Under the pieces are notes generated by a model, which saw only the letters and a program-made list of their open reading frames with translations, had not been told where the DNA came from and searched no databases. Positions 42,001-53,899 of a stretch of DNA of 64,000 nt are shown piece after piece (the first letter of the stretch is position 1; each line of letters starts with the position of its first letter). Where the stretch lies: NCBI RefSeq assembly GCF_032118995.1, contig NC_092656.1, positions 21,100,965 to 21,164,964 on the forward strand. Reading direction: 5' to 3'. Both the position numbers and the translations under genes were made by a program. Origin of the DNA: Asterias amurensis. Taxonomy: Eukaryota; Echinodermata; Asteroidea; Forcipulatida; Asteriidae.

Positions 42001-44934
42001 GATCTTTAAAGGTGTTTTCTTTGTCTCCTCTATTAGGCGGAGCAAGACAAATTAAGTCCAGAGGAACAGATAGCTGAGAAATTAAGACAGCAGAAACTAC
42101 AAGAAGAATCAGATTTACAGCTTGCAAGAGAAACATTCGGTAGGTGCATCATGCATGTGAGTGTCAGAACTCGATTTCACAAAGCACTAAGATTCATCTT
42201 AAAGGAACACGTTGTCTTGGATTGGTCGAGTTGGTCTTTGAAAAGTGTTTGTAACCGTTTGTTATAGAATGCCCTTGATTAGACTCCCATAAATGGCGGA
42301 CCACGCAATTGCGAGTGATACTTGTGTGGATCATTGTATCCTACTTTTAAAATATCTTTCTAATCATATGCATTTTATAACAAACGGTTACAAACCCTTT
42401 TCAAAGATCAACTCGACCGATCCAAGGCAACGTGTTCCTCTAAGATGAGTTGTTAGTATTGCCAAAGGAAAGTGATTTGTATGGTGACAGCCAACTTGCT
42501 TAGCAATAAAACTTGACACCCAGCTAAGATCAATCTTAGGTATTTGTAAGACCAGTGGACACATCGGCCTGGAAAGTACATACTAATACAGAGCAGGCGT
42601 GATATTCATCCTACTTGAATATGATTTTGATTTGTTTTGCCTGTCGGAAACAAATGAAACGCATATTAGAGCCTACCATGTGTAGGTCAGCCCTTGAACT
42701 CAATAAAGTTTTTGCTACTTTTTTTTCTAAAGGGCAAAATTTCATGATGATAAAGACAACCTGCAGTTTTTTTTTTGCTGTTGTTGTTTTGCTGTTATGT
42801 TGTTGTTTTCATTGTCGTCGTTGTTGCTGTTGTTATTGTTGTCTTTTCATCTTCTGGAAAACTGCACACAATTTAATTTTATGTTTATTGTCCTTAAAAA
42901 AAATGGAAATTTGCTTTGTCGAGCAGACAAATTATTAAAAAAATTACAGATATTGATATTGCTAATTCCACAGCGTGGCTGACAAAAATTGCACAGAATA
43001 AATACTTTCACCCCCCCCCCCCCCTCCCTTGGAATCCAGGTGTTAGCGCTGATGACAACAGCTCAAGGCTAGATTCAATAAATCCCACAACGGAAGAAGA
43101 ATTCCAAGAATTAGGAAAACTCCTTCAAGAGAAATTACAACCCCTGGAGAAATCACCGCACTACGTTGACATGCTGGACGCATTGTTTCAGGCCTGCAGT
43201 TTAAGTTGTAAGTGGTACACTCTCAAGGCTATGTTTAATAGTTGACTTTAAAATAGTTAGTTTAAAGGTGTGGAATGTCGTGTTTGAGCGGTCTAGTTTA
43301 CCGGACCCAAGCACTTGTTGTCTGCACATGATGATCCTGTGTTTGAAGGCAGTGGACACTATTGGTAATTACTAAACATAATTATTAGCATAAAACCTTT
43401 CTTGGTTCATGGGGCGAGGTGATAGTATAAAACATTGTGAGAAACGACACCCTCTGAAGGGACATAGTTTTTGAGAAAAAAGTAATTTTCATGAATTCGA
43501 TTTTGAGACCTCAGATTTTGAACTTGAGGTCTCGAAATCAACCATCTAAACACACACAACTTCTTGTCACAAGAGTGTTTTTTCTTTATTATTATCTCGC
43601 AACTTTGATGACCAACTGAGCTCAAATTTTCACAGGTTTGTTAATTTATGCATATGTTGAGATACACCAAGTGAGAAGACTGGTCTTTGACAACTACCAA
43701 AGGTGTCCAGTGTCTTTGAGTTGCATTTATTGTTTTTTTCTTATCACTCAAAACTGTTATCATATACTATAATAGTATTGAAGGTTTGACTATACTTTAA
43801 TAGTATATCTTTACTAAATGAAGTGCAAGATTGCTAGAATCATTTTCTTTTACATTGTCCAGTGCACAGTTTTTCAACTCATACAAGTTATAAGAATACT
43901 TATAACTTTCTTCTTTTGTTACCAACTCTTTTTCTTGACAGTGGAAGCAGATCAAGTGAAAAGACTAGGTACAAGTCTAACAGCAATAGCAAATGAGAAG
44001 GCGAAGGCTCAAAAGGTGAGATAAGAGTTCTTGATTGTATGTTTTTTTACTAACCACCAGGGCCCACATATTATGTGTTTGACCATATACATGTATACAT
44101 TTACAATACATTTACAATACATTTACAATACCAATGTGGGATGTCGTGGCCGAGCAGATAAGAGCACCGAACTAATAATAATAATAATAACAAATTCTTA
44201 TATAGTGCATTTCACAGTAACCGTATCAATGCTCTTTACATTAGTGCCCTGGTCATGGGGCCAATAACATCCCTGTAATGTTTCTCAGCTACCGTGGGAG
44301 TACACAGCCCTGAGCTGCCTGTAAGGAGCTCGTGACTTTTTCATACACAATATCAACCTCTACCGTCGCAGGTACCCATTTATACCCCTGGGTGAAGAGA
44401 AGCAATTATAGTAAAGTATCTTGCTCAAGGACACAAGTGTCACGACCGGGATTCGAACCCACACTCCGGTGAATCAGCACCAGAACTTGAATTCGATGCT
44501 CTTAACCACTCGGCCATGAACTCATGCTTTGGTGTTTCTGTTTTACAGAGTGTGGGTTCAGAATTCCGGTCGTGATACTCGTGTCCCTGAGCAAAGACAG
44601 ACACCTATAATTGCTTCTCTCCACCCAGGGGTAATTGGGTACCTGTGAGGGCAGAGAAGGTTCTTGTGATTGATTTAGCCGAGTAGTGCATATTTGTTGC
44701 ACGGGCTGTTTACTCCCCAGGTAGCTAAGATGGTTTCAGGTATGAATTAAATGTTATTATCATTATTATTTATTGAGTTTTACGAGGAATCACTCCTTTT
44801 TGTCTTTACAGAATGTCAAAGCCAAGAAGAAGAGCAAAAAGGCTGTCTTAGCCGGCAGCGGCAAGGCTGGCAAAGGACCCGGTATGGACGATGAATACAA
44901 CACCTATGGAAATGATATGGATGACTTCATGTGA
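39006..44934 (+). CDS. EIF3J: eukaryotic translation initiation factor 3 subunit J
   Basis: Loosely attached eIF3 subunit that binds the 40S decoding site/mRNA channel during initiation and recycling in the cytosol. Eight exons: 39006-39018, 39152-39240, 40116-40176, 41303-41400, 42037-42139, 43040-43207, 43942-44015, 44812-44934; all GT-AG and in phase, 729 nt, 242 residues (human 258). Exon 1 codes only MADW plus one base. Acidic N-terminal part with DRWDGEDEEPDVKDTWEDSD (about 23-42, the Trp/acidic motif that contacts eIF3); basic coiled-coil about 57-125 (LKAKEEKRKKELEKRR, then LSPEEQIAEKLRQQKLQEES and LARETFG); helical core about 135-200 (EEFQELGKLLQEKL, HYVDMLDALFQAC); Lys-rich tail and conserved end YGNDMDDFM. 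Start codon in ACCAAAATGG context. Tandem to TARS, 2.4 kb apart, but with its own promoter. Confidence 0.96.
40248..41195 (+). mobile_element. cluster: family-B fragment, family-C MITE, family-B MITE
   Basis: 40248-40435 is the left half of a family-B copy; 40441-40817 is a full family-C element (TTAAAGCCATTGGACCC ... GGGTCCAATGGCTTTAA); 40814-41190 is a further family-B copy starting TTAAAGGCACTGGACAC. The last two share one TTAA (40814-40817). All lie in EIF3J intron 3. Confidence 0.85.
41851..41975 (+). repeat. family-K inverted repeat, imperfect
   Basis: accagatttcacgaaacact acgcaaccgcgtaagtccac pairs with gtggacttacgcagttgcgt aaagtctcatgagatct. A cleaner copy is at 50666-50800. EIF3J intron 4. 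Confidence 0.7.
42199..42443 (+). mobile_element. family-A MITE, internally deleted copy 5, inside another repeat
   Basis: TTAAAGGAACACGTTG on the left and CAACGTGTTCCTCTAA on the right; much of the central foldback is missing. It interrupts a host repeat: gcactaagattcatct before and aagatgagttgttagt after. An unoccupied copy of the host repeat is at 26617-26650. Confidence 0.85.
43342..43719 (+). mobile_element. family-B MITE
   Basis: TTGAAGGCAGTGGACAC to GGTGTCCAGTGTCTTTGA with complete interior, in EIF3J intron 6. A short SINE fragment (gtcgtgtttgagcggtctag) precedes it at about 43275. Confidence 0.85.
44085..44705. repeat. simple repeat plus two inverted tRNA-derived SINEs (family 2)
   Basis: 44097-44131 is a 12-base tandem (acatttacaat). 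gatgtcgtggccgagcagat aagagcaccgaac (44142-44174) is a SINE head followed by AATAATAATAA. On the minus strand 44440-44520 reads as a SINE head: ggccgagtggttaagagcat ... gggttcgaatcccggtcgtg with a perfect B-box. A third partial copy (agtgtgggttcagaattccg) starts at 44547. EIF3J intron 7. Confidence 0.65.
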
Positions 44935-46515
44935 CCCACTGGCCGATCATGCAGCTTAAGGCAAATATAGATATGTAAAGTTATTAACTCTCTTAGATTT
45001 TTTCTTTGTTTTTCTCAAGAAATATAAGGGATCTGGTTGTATTTAACTCTGCTTGGTGTTGATTTTTTTAAATGAAGGTATGGTACGTCATTAATTTGGA
45101 AAATGACCACCCTTTATGTCCGGTGTACCACCACGTTGCCAATCGGGACAAAATTCAAGAAATTTCAAAGCTTCAAACTTATTTTGTTGCGAAACTTTCA
45201 TTGAATTAGGGAGTCACATGTACAGCGTTGGTAAGATTGAAAATATGAATACATACATAATGTATTTGGTGGTCATGGTGGAAAAATCCCCTTGAAATAT
45301 TTGTGCTTGAAATGCTTTAGATTTTTTGAGATATTTGTAAAGCAATTAGTTTGGATCTTGGTAGTCGAAAACTTGATGAATGACAGTGAAATCATTATAA
45401 TGGTTCCTTTCAGTGTTTTCTGGTTGCGGCTATGAGCAATTAAAAGCTTGAACATCCACATTTTGTGTATATCTTGGTCGCATGAAGTTTGGAGACTGGT
45501 CAGCAATCCCACCTTAACAGTGGTCTGAGGACCAGTTGAAATTCTCTGCAACTGGTCTGGGTGACTAGTGAAGGGTTCAAAAGTATCCATATTTAATAGG
45601 AAATTCGGTCCTGCTCGCTCGTCACTGAAAAGGTTTAGGACAAATCCTGCTGGTCCCTCTTGACAATGTGGGCCACAGGCTTTAAAACCAGTTAGTATGC
45701 CAATCCTGCTTTGATTTGTATTGCTCGTTACCAATCAAGTAGCGTACCTTTAATGCATGGAAGATTTGTTAGCAGTACTGGTAGACTATACCTCGTGTCA
45801 ACTTGCCTCGTGTAAAGGGGGATGGTCTCATACAACTTGATCTATAGCCCACTTGAAACTGTATCTCTAGGCCTCAAGAATCTTTTTACCCCACGACTAC
45901 CCTGGCGCACTTCCACATTGTTTACGCCTAGGATCCAACTGGCTTCCGGATACACATCTCAAGAATACTCAAGTGTTTTTACCGCTTAATCTTTTTAAAG
46001 CTGTTTTTGGAACAAGGAGTAACTGAAGACTTGTCTCATTTTTTTTTTCCTATGGGAAGCGTTACCCGTAACAAAAAGAAAAATAAGACAGACCTTCTGT
46101 TCTCAACAAACATATTACTCTTCAATACTCCACAGAATTAAAAGATATTTTGTATTTATCGATTTAAATTAAAGATGCAGCGAGGTGTTATTATTCACAA
46201 ACACAAGACCGCCGGACTCTAACTTTACTGGCCCGATGCTGAAATCACTGTCCTGCGGTCCAGTGCTTATTTCAAGCCCTGAACTTGTGCAGTGTGGCCA
46301 TACTAGTTGCAGATCTAAATGGTGGGATTGAATTATGGTGTGTATGATTTGTTCCATCCATACATGCACTCAACCCCTAATTGCAAAAGTAGGTTAACAA
46401 TATGGATGACAATGTACGAGGTATATTGGTAAAGAATAAACAGTTCAACAGTCACCCGCAGTTTTTGTTGTAAAGTTATTTTTAATATGGCTGTATTTTA
46501 CGCTATTATATGATG
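44935..46515. other. EIF3J 3' flank, no further gene
   Basis: Probably includes the EIF3J 3' UTR. No exon is recognised. Text near 45490-45600 (ggtctgaggaccagttg / caactggtctgggtgactag) and 46200-46300 looks repetitive. Confidence 0.4.
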
Positions 46516-49500
46516 TATTAAGGCTATAGCCTTGTGAACTTTTTGCGCTAAAATGTGCATAAGGCTATATATAGCCTTGTGAACTTTTTGCTCGAAAATG
46601 TGCACAAGGAAGGCTACATGTATATAGCCTTGTGTACTTTTTGCTCGAAAATGTGCACAAAGCCTTGTGAACTTTTTGCGCTAAAATGTGCACAAAGCCT
46701 TGTGAACTTTTTGCGCTAAAATGTGCACAAGGCTATAGCCTTGTGTACTTTTTGCTCGAAAATGTGCACAAGCCTTGTGTTCTTTTTGCCCAAAAAATGT
46801 GCACAAGGCTATAGCCTTGTGAACTTTTTGCTCGAAAATGTGCATAAGGCTATAGCCTTGTGTACTTTTTGCTCGAAAATGTGCATAAGGCTAAAGCCGC
46901 CTTGTGAACTTTTTGCTTGAAAATGTGCACAAGGTTATAGCCTTGTGAACTTTTTGCTCGAAAATGTGCACAAGGCTAAAGCCTTGTGAACTTTTTGCTC
47001 GAAAATGTGCACAAAGCTTGTGAACTTTTTGCGCTAAAATGTGCACAAGGCTATAGCCTTGTGAACTTTTGTTCATAAATGTGCACAAGGCTATAGCCTT
47101 GTGAACTTTTTGCGCAAAAATGTGCACAAGGCTATAGCCTTGTGAACTTTTTGCTCGAAAATGTGCACAAGGCCTTGTGTACTTTTTGCTCGAAAATGTG
47201 CACAAGGCTTGTGTACTTTTTGCTCGAAAATGTGCACAAGGCTTGTGTACTTTTTGCTCGAAATGTGCATAAGGCTATAGCCTTGTGTACTTTTTGCTCG
47301 AAAATGTGCACAAGGCCTTGTGTACTTTTTGCTCGAAAATGTGCACAAGGCTTGTGTACTTTTTGCTCGAAAATGTGTACAAGGCTTGTGTACTTTTTGC
47401 TCGAAATGTGCATAAGGCTATAGCCTTGTGAACTTTTTGCTCGAAAATGTGCACAAGGCCTTGTGTACTTTTTGCTCGAAAATGTGCACAAGGCTTGTGT
47501 ACTTTTTGCTCGAAAATGTGCACAAGGCTTGTGTACTTTTTGCTCGAAATGTGCATAAGGCTAAAGCCGCCTTGTGTACTTTTGTTCGAAAATGTGCATA
47601 AGGCTAAAGCCGCCTTGTGTACTTTTGTTCGAAAATGTGCATAAGGCTAAAGCCGCCTTGTGTACTTTTGTTCGAAAATGTGCACAACTTTTCGAAAATG
47701 TTCATATAAGCCTTGTGAACTCTTTGCTCGAAATGTGCATAAGGCCTTGTGTACTTTTTGCTCGAAAATGTGCACAAGGCTTGTGTACTTTTTGCTCGAA
47801 AATGTGCACAAGGCTTGTGTACTTTTTGCTCGAAAATGTGCACAAGGCTTGTGTACTTTTTGCTCGAAATGTGCATAAGGCTATAGCCTTGTGTACTTTT
47901 TGCTCGAAAATGTGCATAAGGCTAAAGCCGCCTTGTGTTCTTTTGTTCGAAAATGTGCATAAGGCTAAAGCCGCCTTGTGTACTTTTGTTCGAAAATGTG
48001 CACAAGGCCTTGTGAACTTTTTGCGCTAAAATGTGCACAAGGCTATAGCCTTGTGTACTTTTGTTCGAAAATGTGCACAAGGCTATAGCCTTGTGTACTT
48101 TTTGCTCGAAAATGTGCATAAGGCTAAAGCCGCCTTGTGAACTTTTTGCTTGAAAATGTGCACAAGGTTATAGCCTTGTGAATTTTTTGCTCGTAAATGT
48201 GCATAAGGCTAAAGCCTTGTGAACTTTTTGCTCAAAAATGTGCACAAAGCTTGTGAACTTTTTGCGCTAAAATGTGCACAAGGCTATAGCCTTGTGAACT
48301 TTTGTTCATAAATGTGCACAAGGCTATAGCCTTGTGAACTTTTTGCGCAAAAATGTGCACAAGGCTATAACCTTGTGAACTTTTTGCTCGAAAATGTGCA
48401 CAAGGCCTTGTGTACTTTTTGCTCGAAAATGTGCACAAGGCTTGTGTACTTTTTGCTCGAAAATGTGCACAAGGCTTGTGTACTTTTTGCGCTAAAATGT
48501 GCACAAGACCGTAGCCTTGTGTACTTTTTGCGCGAAAATGTGCACAAGGCCTTGTGTACTTTTGTTCGAAAATGTGTACAAGGCTATAGCCTTGTGAACT
48601 TTTTGCGCTAAAATGTGCACAAGGCTATAGCCTTGTGAACTTTTGTTCGAAAATGTTCACAAGGCTATAGCCTTGTGTACTTCTTGCTCGAAAATGTGCA
48701 CAAGGCTATAGCCTTGTGAACTTTTTGCGCTAAAATGTGCACAAGGCTATAGCCTTGTGTACTTTTTGCTCGAAAATGTGCACAAGGCCTTGTGTACTTT
48801 TGTTCGAAAATGTGCACAAGGCTATAGCCTTGTGAACTTTTTGCGCTAAAATGTGCACAAGGCTATAGCCTTGTGAACTTTTGTTCGAAAATGTTCACAA
48901 GGCTATAGCCTTGTGTACTTCTTGCTCGAAAATGTGCACAAGGCTATAGCCTTGTGAACTTTTTGCGCTAAAATGTGCACAAGGCTATAGCCTTGTGTAC
49001 TTTTTGCTCGAAAATGTGAACTTTTTGCGCTAAAATGTGCACAAGGCTATAGCCTTGTGAACTTTTGTTCGAAAATGTGCACAAGGCCTTGTGTATTTTT
49101 TGCGCTAAAATGTGCATAAGACTATAAGCCTTGTGAACTTTTTGCTCGAAAATGTGTACAAGGCTATAGCCTTGTGAACTTTTTGAGCTAAAATGTGCAC
49201 AAGTCGTCAACCTTGTGTACTTTTTGCTCGAAAATGTGCACAAGGCTATAGCCTTGTGTACTTATTGCTCGAAAATGTGCATAAGACTTGTGAACTTTTT
49301 ACGCTAAAATGTGCATAAGGCTATAGTCGTGTGAATTTTTTGCTCAAAAATGTGCATAAGGCCTTGTGAACTATTTGCGCTAAAATGTGCATAAGGCTAT
49401 AGCCTTGTGAACTTTTTGCTTGAAAATGTGAACTTTTTGCCTGAAAATGTGAACTTTTTGCGCTAAAATGTGCACAAGGCTATAATAGCCGTAGTGCTTT

Positions 49501-49610
49501 TTGCTCGAAAATGTGCACAAGGCATTGTGTACTTTTCGCTTGAAATGTGCACAAGACTTATAGTATTGTGTACTTTTTGCTCTAAAAGGTGCACAAGATT
49601 ACAGTGTATG
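46515..49610. repeat. minisatellite of 34-41 bp units with palindromic junctions
   Basis: About 3.1 kb of back-to-back units. The long unit (41 bp) is cttgtgaactttttgctcga aaatgtgcacaaggctatagc; the short form (34-35 bp) lacks tatagc. Junctions form the perfect 20-bp palindrome CACAAGGCTATAGCCTTGTG. The spacer core varies: GCTCGAAAA, GCGCTAAAA, GTTCGAAAA, GCGCAAAAA, GCTTGAAAA. Higher-order repeats: a 238-bp period around 48590-49000 (marked by the rare ttcttgctcg at 48681 and 48919) and a copy at a 1233-bp offset (rare gcttga at 46915 and 48148). The short unit has no stop in any of the six frames, so long ORFs appear on both strands; they are not genes. Confidence 0.95.
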
Positions 49611-50665
49611 TGTTGATGTGTTGTAGCTTTGTGGACTTTTTTAGTCAAATAAGGAAGGTTGAGTTCAGCATGTTTACAAATATTTGTCAAAACTGTGGTT
49701 TAAAAAGGGCTTTAATAAACAATAGTATACATTTTTCAGACTGATAACAATTACACTTTAAATTATAGCAAACCTCAATAATTCTTTCATTTAATACAAA
49801 TTTTCCTCGGATTCTAGATATCATCTTTTTCATAATTCCATGTTCTTTAGTTTTGAATACATTGTACCAAATTATATAATATGTACACCAACAAAGATAA
49901 TAAGTCTTTTCATATAGATGGTTCATTGGCAACATGAATAATCATAATCCACAGTAGGTCTCTAGGTACCAGACCTGGGGCTTCAATATATAGGCCCTTT
50001 TTGAAACCAGGATTTGGGGTTCGGCTCTGGCTTTGTCTGCCTGCTCGAGTACGATACTGAAAGCACGTTTTGTTATATAAATACTAACAGAGCCTAAACC
50101 GGAGGCCCAAGGCGTGGTTTTAAAAAGGTATCATAGTTATCATTCACTGTTTACAGAGTGCTGACCATAAAAGCAAATAAAAATTGTGTTAACTTTAACA
50201 ATTCATGGCAAACCCATTTAAATTTCGGGAAATCTAAGTTGGATTCTATCTACATACAGTGTTTGCTTCAAAAGTTGTATCATTCAGACTGGCCATAGAT
50301 TGTCTGTCATCAACTAAACCGGCTGCCAAACGCTACCACTTCGTTACTGAAACAGTTAAATCAAACATAGCGATAGAATGGCTGCCAAAATGTAACACTC
50401 TATGAACATGAAGACAATACTCTTACATTATAACCGAGTAATTCAGAAACTTTCCATTTTGGCAAATAAAACGCTGCTAAAAATAACGCTGAACTTAAAC
50501 TTGTAATCAGACTTTTGTCTCCATTAAAAACAACCAGGTAGCAAAAGCACTCTTTTTAAATAGTAATAAAAACACTTCAATCTCAAATTTTGTTGACCTT
50601 CATGGTAAATTAGGGACCGGCTGAATGAAGTTGAGAAGATACAGTTGTGCATTCTGTTTTACCAA

Positions 50666-50800
50666 CCTGCAGCCGATTTCACAAAGCTTTACGCAACTGC
50701 TTAAGTCCACTTGCGCAACGTTTATGGCGCAACTTACGCCATAAACGTTGCGCAAGTGGACTTACGCAGTTGCGTATTGTTTCGTGAAATCGGCTGCAGG
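50666..50800. repeat. family-K perfect-ended hairpin, 135 bp
   Basis: CCTGCAGCCGATTTCAC ... GTGAAATCGGCTGCAGG. Inner arms taagtccacttgcgcaacgt ttatggcg and cgccataaacgttgcgcaag tggactta pair exactly, with a loop of about 8 bases. Two short mismatched patches lie between the outer and inner arms. The ORFs on both strands across it are mirror artefacts. Confidence 0.85.
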
Positions 50801-52045
50801 CTCCTAGTTGACATGGTTGATAATACTCTTGCCAACATCCTTACGGACTGTGAAGGGGGGGAGGGCAACCCTGTTCGGCCCCCGGAGTTGGTTAATGTGC
50901 CCTCACTTTGAAGTGGCCGCCCTACCTTGTAAGTTGGGCGATACATCATAAAATATAATTAAAAAAAAAATCAGCATTGCACATCTCTCAACTGATTTCA
51001 ATCTTTGCCAGCCTTTTGCAGCAAAATGGCTTTTTGTAAAACATGTTCTTTTCCCCAAAAAACAAAAAAGGAAATCATACTTTTTCTATTAATTAGTCTA
51101 AAACTCTAAAACTTAATCGCGATTCAACCGTTTAAACTTGATTGATAGAGTCAAATATTTACAAGATGTGGTTTACTAGCACTTTATCTGACTACATAAC
51201 TGATTTAAAATAATTTAAAAACAAATAAACAGAGTTGATACACTTAATGTATGTACACGTACAATTATGGAGCAATAAACTAGCTTATTGCTCCATGGTA
51301 CAAACTAAATTCAAATTTGCACATCGTTGATAGATCTTTCCCCAAAGGCACCTAAGTGGGATTTGAACCTCGTAAGTTTCAGTATTCTACTCCAGAGTCC
51401 AATTTCATACAGCTGTTTAAGCAGACGATAGAGCTTAGCAGTTTGCCGCTAAGCAAAAACAAACAGCAGGGTTACACTTGCAAACTTTAGACATGGCAAG
51501 GCACATGTGTATGTCTGCTTGCAAACTACATGTACATGTAATTCTGGTCAGCAGAAATATCGTGTGCGGTGCTCATTTTTTTGCTTAAGCAGCTTTGAGC
51601 AAAATTGAGCCCTGGGCTCACTTTCATCAGAATTCTGTGCTAATGGCCTGTAGAATCACGCGCTTTAAAAAATGTCGCATGCACAGAATTCTGCGTTAAG
51701 CAATGTCATGAAACTAGTCCCAAGGGTCTTAGTTTACAGACCACTGAGCATGCCCAGTAACGAGGCCAGCTCAGAAGGCTTGCACGCACCTACAATGAAG
51801 TATTTCACAACCAAAATATGCAACAACAAATGAAACTTAAATTATGCAATTATAATAAGCCTCTATGCAAGAAATAATTAAAAATACATAATTTACATTT
51901 ACTTACAAAAAAAAAACACCAACATGAATCTTGCCAAAAGACAGTGTATAAGTTCCTTCTGCAAATTTATTTAAAAAAATAACCCAATTGAGAATGAGAT
52001 CACCATCAATAATAAATAAATTTCTCAGATATAAATGTTCATTTC

Positions 52046-52145
52046 AAAGAAATAGCTTCATAGATTCGGAGTTCCAAAGATATCGCTTCATAGATTCGGA
52101 GTTCCAAATGTATCGCTTCATAGATTCGGAGTTCCAAATGTAAAA
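52046..52145 (+). repeat. tandem repeat, three units of 33-34 bp
   Basis: cttcatagattcggagttcc followed by aaatgtatcg, three times. Confidence 0.9.
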
Positions 52146-53899
52146 TTTGAACTCCCTCACAAAGTTATCTACACTTTGAAAATATTTTTTTACATTTTTA
52201 TTCTAAACACACTATAATTATGAAAATATGTTCATACTCTCGATGGAATTCACTGATTACAGTACAAAATACTTCTCACCCTTGGGGTATTTGTAAAGGC
52301 ACTTTGAACAAAAGACCTTTCTCATGAAATATGTCAATTTCACAAGTCAACTTAAGTCACCTTGGACCGACTATGGACAAGCATTTACATGGGTTGCAAA
52401 AAGCCATGGCTCACGCATCAGAGATCATTTCCAACGATTACCAATGACATTTTTCCCCAGGAAAATGTCAGGAAAATAATGATGCAAAACAGATTTGTTG
52501 TTTTGTTTTTAGCCTGGTAGCCAGTTCAAATCAGGGAAATATCAATTCAGGAAATGACCTTTCCATGACTTTTGTGGTTCAATGGAAAAGGGTCAAATAT
52601 TGTGATGTTTTTTGCTGCTTTGGTGGGCATGTTAGGTATTTTAAGTACAAGTATGAGTACAAGTTTAGGGCACTGTTTACAGCCGAACTATGCGCTTGCG
52701 ACAATACCATTCTTCGCAGGGCAAGCGCCGAATTTCTGCGCAAGCCGTGTCAGCAATAAAACCAAACAAAACAAAAACAACAGCGAAACTAACCGCTCCA
52801 GCTTGTTATCCCTTTTAGTAAAGGGAAAGTTTAGAAAGTTTATCTGTAAACTGTAAACTGCGGTTTTGAAAACAAGGAAATATGGGTTCTATGTTTCATT
52901 CCAAAGAGGAATAAACATATCCTGAAGTGAAGAAACAACGTTCCCAAAAAATGTTTGACTATTTCCTCATATATTTACGCACCACAAAAACAACGTAAAC
53001 AAATTTAAAGGGAAGTTTGACTCAAAGTGTTTTTGTACAAAAACTCATGAAAATATTTCCCGATAGAAGACAACTTTATGGTTATCTTGGGTTTTGGCTT
53101 AGAGCTGTCCTCAAGCATTAAAACTTGTCTATTTTGCCAAGTGGTTCGCCAAACAATCTGAATTTAAAGAGTCCTGCGTGCCGCACGCGGTCTTCATGCA
53201 TAACGCGTTGTTGTGCGTAAAGACATGATTGCCTGTAAAGATGGCCCCAATTTCCACCTTGATATATCAAGCGGGACCAAACTATAGCTCACTCCTACAC
53301 GTACATGTACATAATTGTAGAGTTGCTACAGCCATTTCTAACAAAACCCCTAATTCATAATCTATAACTACACACAGATGTAAAATTGTATCTGTCGAAA
53401 TTAAGCTTCACATGATGAACTCTTTTTTTGAAGACAAACAAAAAAGTAATATTCATAAAATCAACTTCAATATTACCCTTGTACAAGGGAGCAGCTACAT
53501 GTATTAACTTGGAATGCCACAAGCGCCAAATTGGGCGCACTTGACTGTTCTCACTCGGGGGAACTTTTTGTATTCCCAAATGGGAGCACTAAATATGAAG
53601 TACTCTAGAAACACGTCTAGGCACACCAAGCATTCCCAGTTGGGCCAGTTGCTGATCTGTTCAGAACAGTGTGCCGTCATTTTGTGAACCACGCTATACT
53701 CCAAAAAGGAACAGCTCAAAATGGAATGTTAAGAGTTTAAAGAGACGCTGCTCGTGTTGGACTAGTTCTTTTTGAAACGTTTCAAACAGTTGCTATGTCT
53801 GAGAGGTACATGTACTCATTTGAACTTAATTCGATTCAGTTTTGGAGCTGAGGATTGTTCCTCGATAATAAAATAACCTTTTCCCAAAGTTTGGATCTC

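Larger units (their letters stand above)
49640..53899. other. AT-rich gap downstream of the MTMR gene
   Basis: No coding exon is recognised. It may contain a long 3' UTR of the MTMR gene (minus strand). Apart from the hairpin (50666-50800) and the tandem repeat (52046-52145), family-G-like fragments (gagtccaatttcatacagct at 51395; caaaattgagccctgggctc at 51600) are visible. Confidence 0.4.

Noticed and set aside
46723..49243. About twenty overlapping ORFs of 60-151 codons on both strands in the minisatellite
   Set aside because: They arise because the repeat unit has no stop in any frame. The same DNA gives equally good ORFs on both strands and in all frames, and no start or splice context is kept.
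46515..49610. CRISPR-like look: palindromic repeats separated by short spacers
   Set aside because: The spacers are near-copies of one another, units vary in length, and the host is an animal genome. It is a minisatellite.
53355..53719. Two overlapping minus-strand ORFs beyond the MTMR stop
   Set aside because: They lie downstream of the stop codon in probable 3' UTR, with no similarity to the family.
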